Below are positions 63,545 through 64,000 of a stretch of 64,000 bases of DNA, one piece after another. The notes under the pieces were generated by a model. The model saw only the letters and a program-made list of their open reading frames with translations, did no database searches and was not told the origin of the DNA. The first letter of the stretch is position 1; each line of letters begins with the position of its first letter. The DNA lies in contig NZ_CP036339.1 of the NCBI RefSeq assembly GCF_007746075.1, positions 2,304,885 through 2,368,884 on the forward strand, in the 5' to 3' direction. The position numbers and the translations under genes were made by a program. The stretch is from Lacipirellula limnantheis. Lineage in GTDB: Bacteria > Planctomycetota > Planctomycetia > Pirellulales > Lacipirellulaceae.

Positions 63545-64000
63545 TCACTTCTGCCGCGGAGCCTCTTGATCAACGCCGTTCTGGTGGAGGATCAGCTTCG
63601 TGACTTCGCCCTTATCGTCTAGGACGAACGTGATCTGCGCATCGACGATGCGGTAGAAGAATTCGGTCGGCGAGCTGGGGTAGATCGGAAACGCATCCTG
63701 CCCAGTCAGCTTCACTTTGAGTCGATCGCCATCGAGGGTGACGGTGAACTTCATGAAGAAGTTGAGCGAATAACTGCCGACGTATTTCTCCAGCGTTTCG
63801 ACTGGCACGTCGACGACTTCGCGAACTTTGGGCGGATCGACTTCCATGCCAAGGGCGGTTTGAGCAACCTTCTCGCCGAGAATCGTCGTCAGATCCGTAG
63901 CCGTGTTGCAGAGGACCGCGACCGCGACTTGTTGCTGCGGCAGGCTAGCGACGTAAGACGAGTAGCCGCCTGTTTGGCCATTGTGCCAGCGAGTGGAACC
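63545..64000 (-). CDS. Beta-lactamase-family serine hydrolase with DUF3471 C-terminus, 5' end outside window
   Basis: The visible 151 codons are the C-terminal part of a class C beta-lactamase/esterase-like protein. They begin GSTRWHNGQTGGYSSYVASL, where HNG is the KTG-equivalent triad box, and continue VAVAVLCNTATDL. From ~residue 55 of the visible part is a DUF3471 domain: VPVETLEKYVGSYSLN with YPSSPTEFFYRIVDA. The catalytic SxxK and YxN lie upstream of base 64000 and cannot be checked. It is convergent with the PEP-CTERM gene. Confidence 0.9.
   Translation of the reverse strand, partial: GSTRWHNGQTGGYSSYVASLPQQQVAVAVLCNTATDLTTILGEKVAQTALGMEVDPPKVREVVDVPVETLEKYVGSYSLNFFMKFTVTLDGDRLKVKLTGQDAFPIYPSSPTEFFYRIVDAQITFVLDDKGEVTKLILHQNGVDQEAPRQK

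Overview
The window is a 64 kb piece of a GC-rich bacterial chromosome, most likely a planctomycete of the Pirellulales type. The support is: a giant secreted protein with an N-terminal FEPLEGRRLLA (LEPR-xLL-like) motif and a dockerin repeat, three PEP-CTERM proteins, a Ser/Thr kinase with the planctomycete-style N-terminal region, small planctomycete-type proteins (HTH and DUF6800-like), a remnant of a planctomycete-style outer-membrane barrel, and many spacers filled with palindromic repeats. No phage, insertion sequence, CRISPR array or rRNA is visible. One tRNA-Ser(UGA) is present.

Layout. 1-4 kb: pyrimidine-catabolism genes (NCS1 permease, class III aminotransferase, PreA-like dihydropyrimidine dehydrogenase). 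4-11.5 kb: Ser/Thr kinase, a 1.15 kb apparently non-coding stretch, and a 1563-residue secreted LEPR/dockerin protein. 11.8-15.9 kb: a three-gene unit (membrane protein, TM-SRPBCC fusion, SDR without its catalytic Tyr) and a dockerin/PEP-CTERM glycoside hydrolase-like protein. 16.1-21.7 kb: ada, then a purine-catabolism cluster in transcription order allC, urate oxidase, allB, uraD. 21.7-31.5 kb: GNAT, then a long minus-strand housekeeping series read as aroF, tpiA, secG, yicC, gmk, rpoZ, coaC, coaB, argC, argJ. 30.9-37.8 kb: DnaJ-like membrane protein, metal P-type ATPase, orphan histidine kinase, two secreted proteins and a pseudogene. 37.8-44.7 kb: pheA, dnaK, clpB, potassium-channel-like protein. 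44.8-53.8 kb: small membrane proteins, tRNA-Ser, amidohydrolase, ABC-F protein, periplasmic-type beta carbonic anhydrase, ComM, HTH protein, DUF1801. 53.9-64 kb: ECF sigma factor overlapping a membrane-anchored beta-lactamase-fold protein that has lost its nucleophile, then DUF1508, a membrane protein, ROK kinase, redoxin, acid-phosphatase-like protein, DinB, a small membrane protein, a PEP-CTERM protein and a partial serine hydrolase.

How the genes fit together. Uricase, OHCU decarboxylase, allantoinase and allantoate amidohydrolase take urate to ureidoglycine/ureidoglycolate. The left-hand genes fit reductive uracil breakdown, with the aminotransferase removing the amino group of beta-alanine or handling glyoxylate. 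The 5-hydroxyisourate hydrolase, dihydropyrimidinase and PreT partner are not in the window.

Most unusual features: (1) nearly every spacer in the catabolic and housekeeping series holds its own long palindrome, drawn from a few recognisable families; (2) the ECF sigma / pseudo-beta-lactamase pair; (3) the SDR lacking Tyr next to a TM-SRPBCC fusion; (4) PreA without its ferredoxin domain; (5) an outer-membrane-protein pseudogene interrupted by an in-frame TAG.
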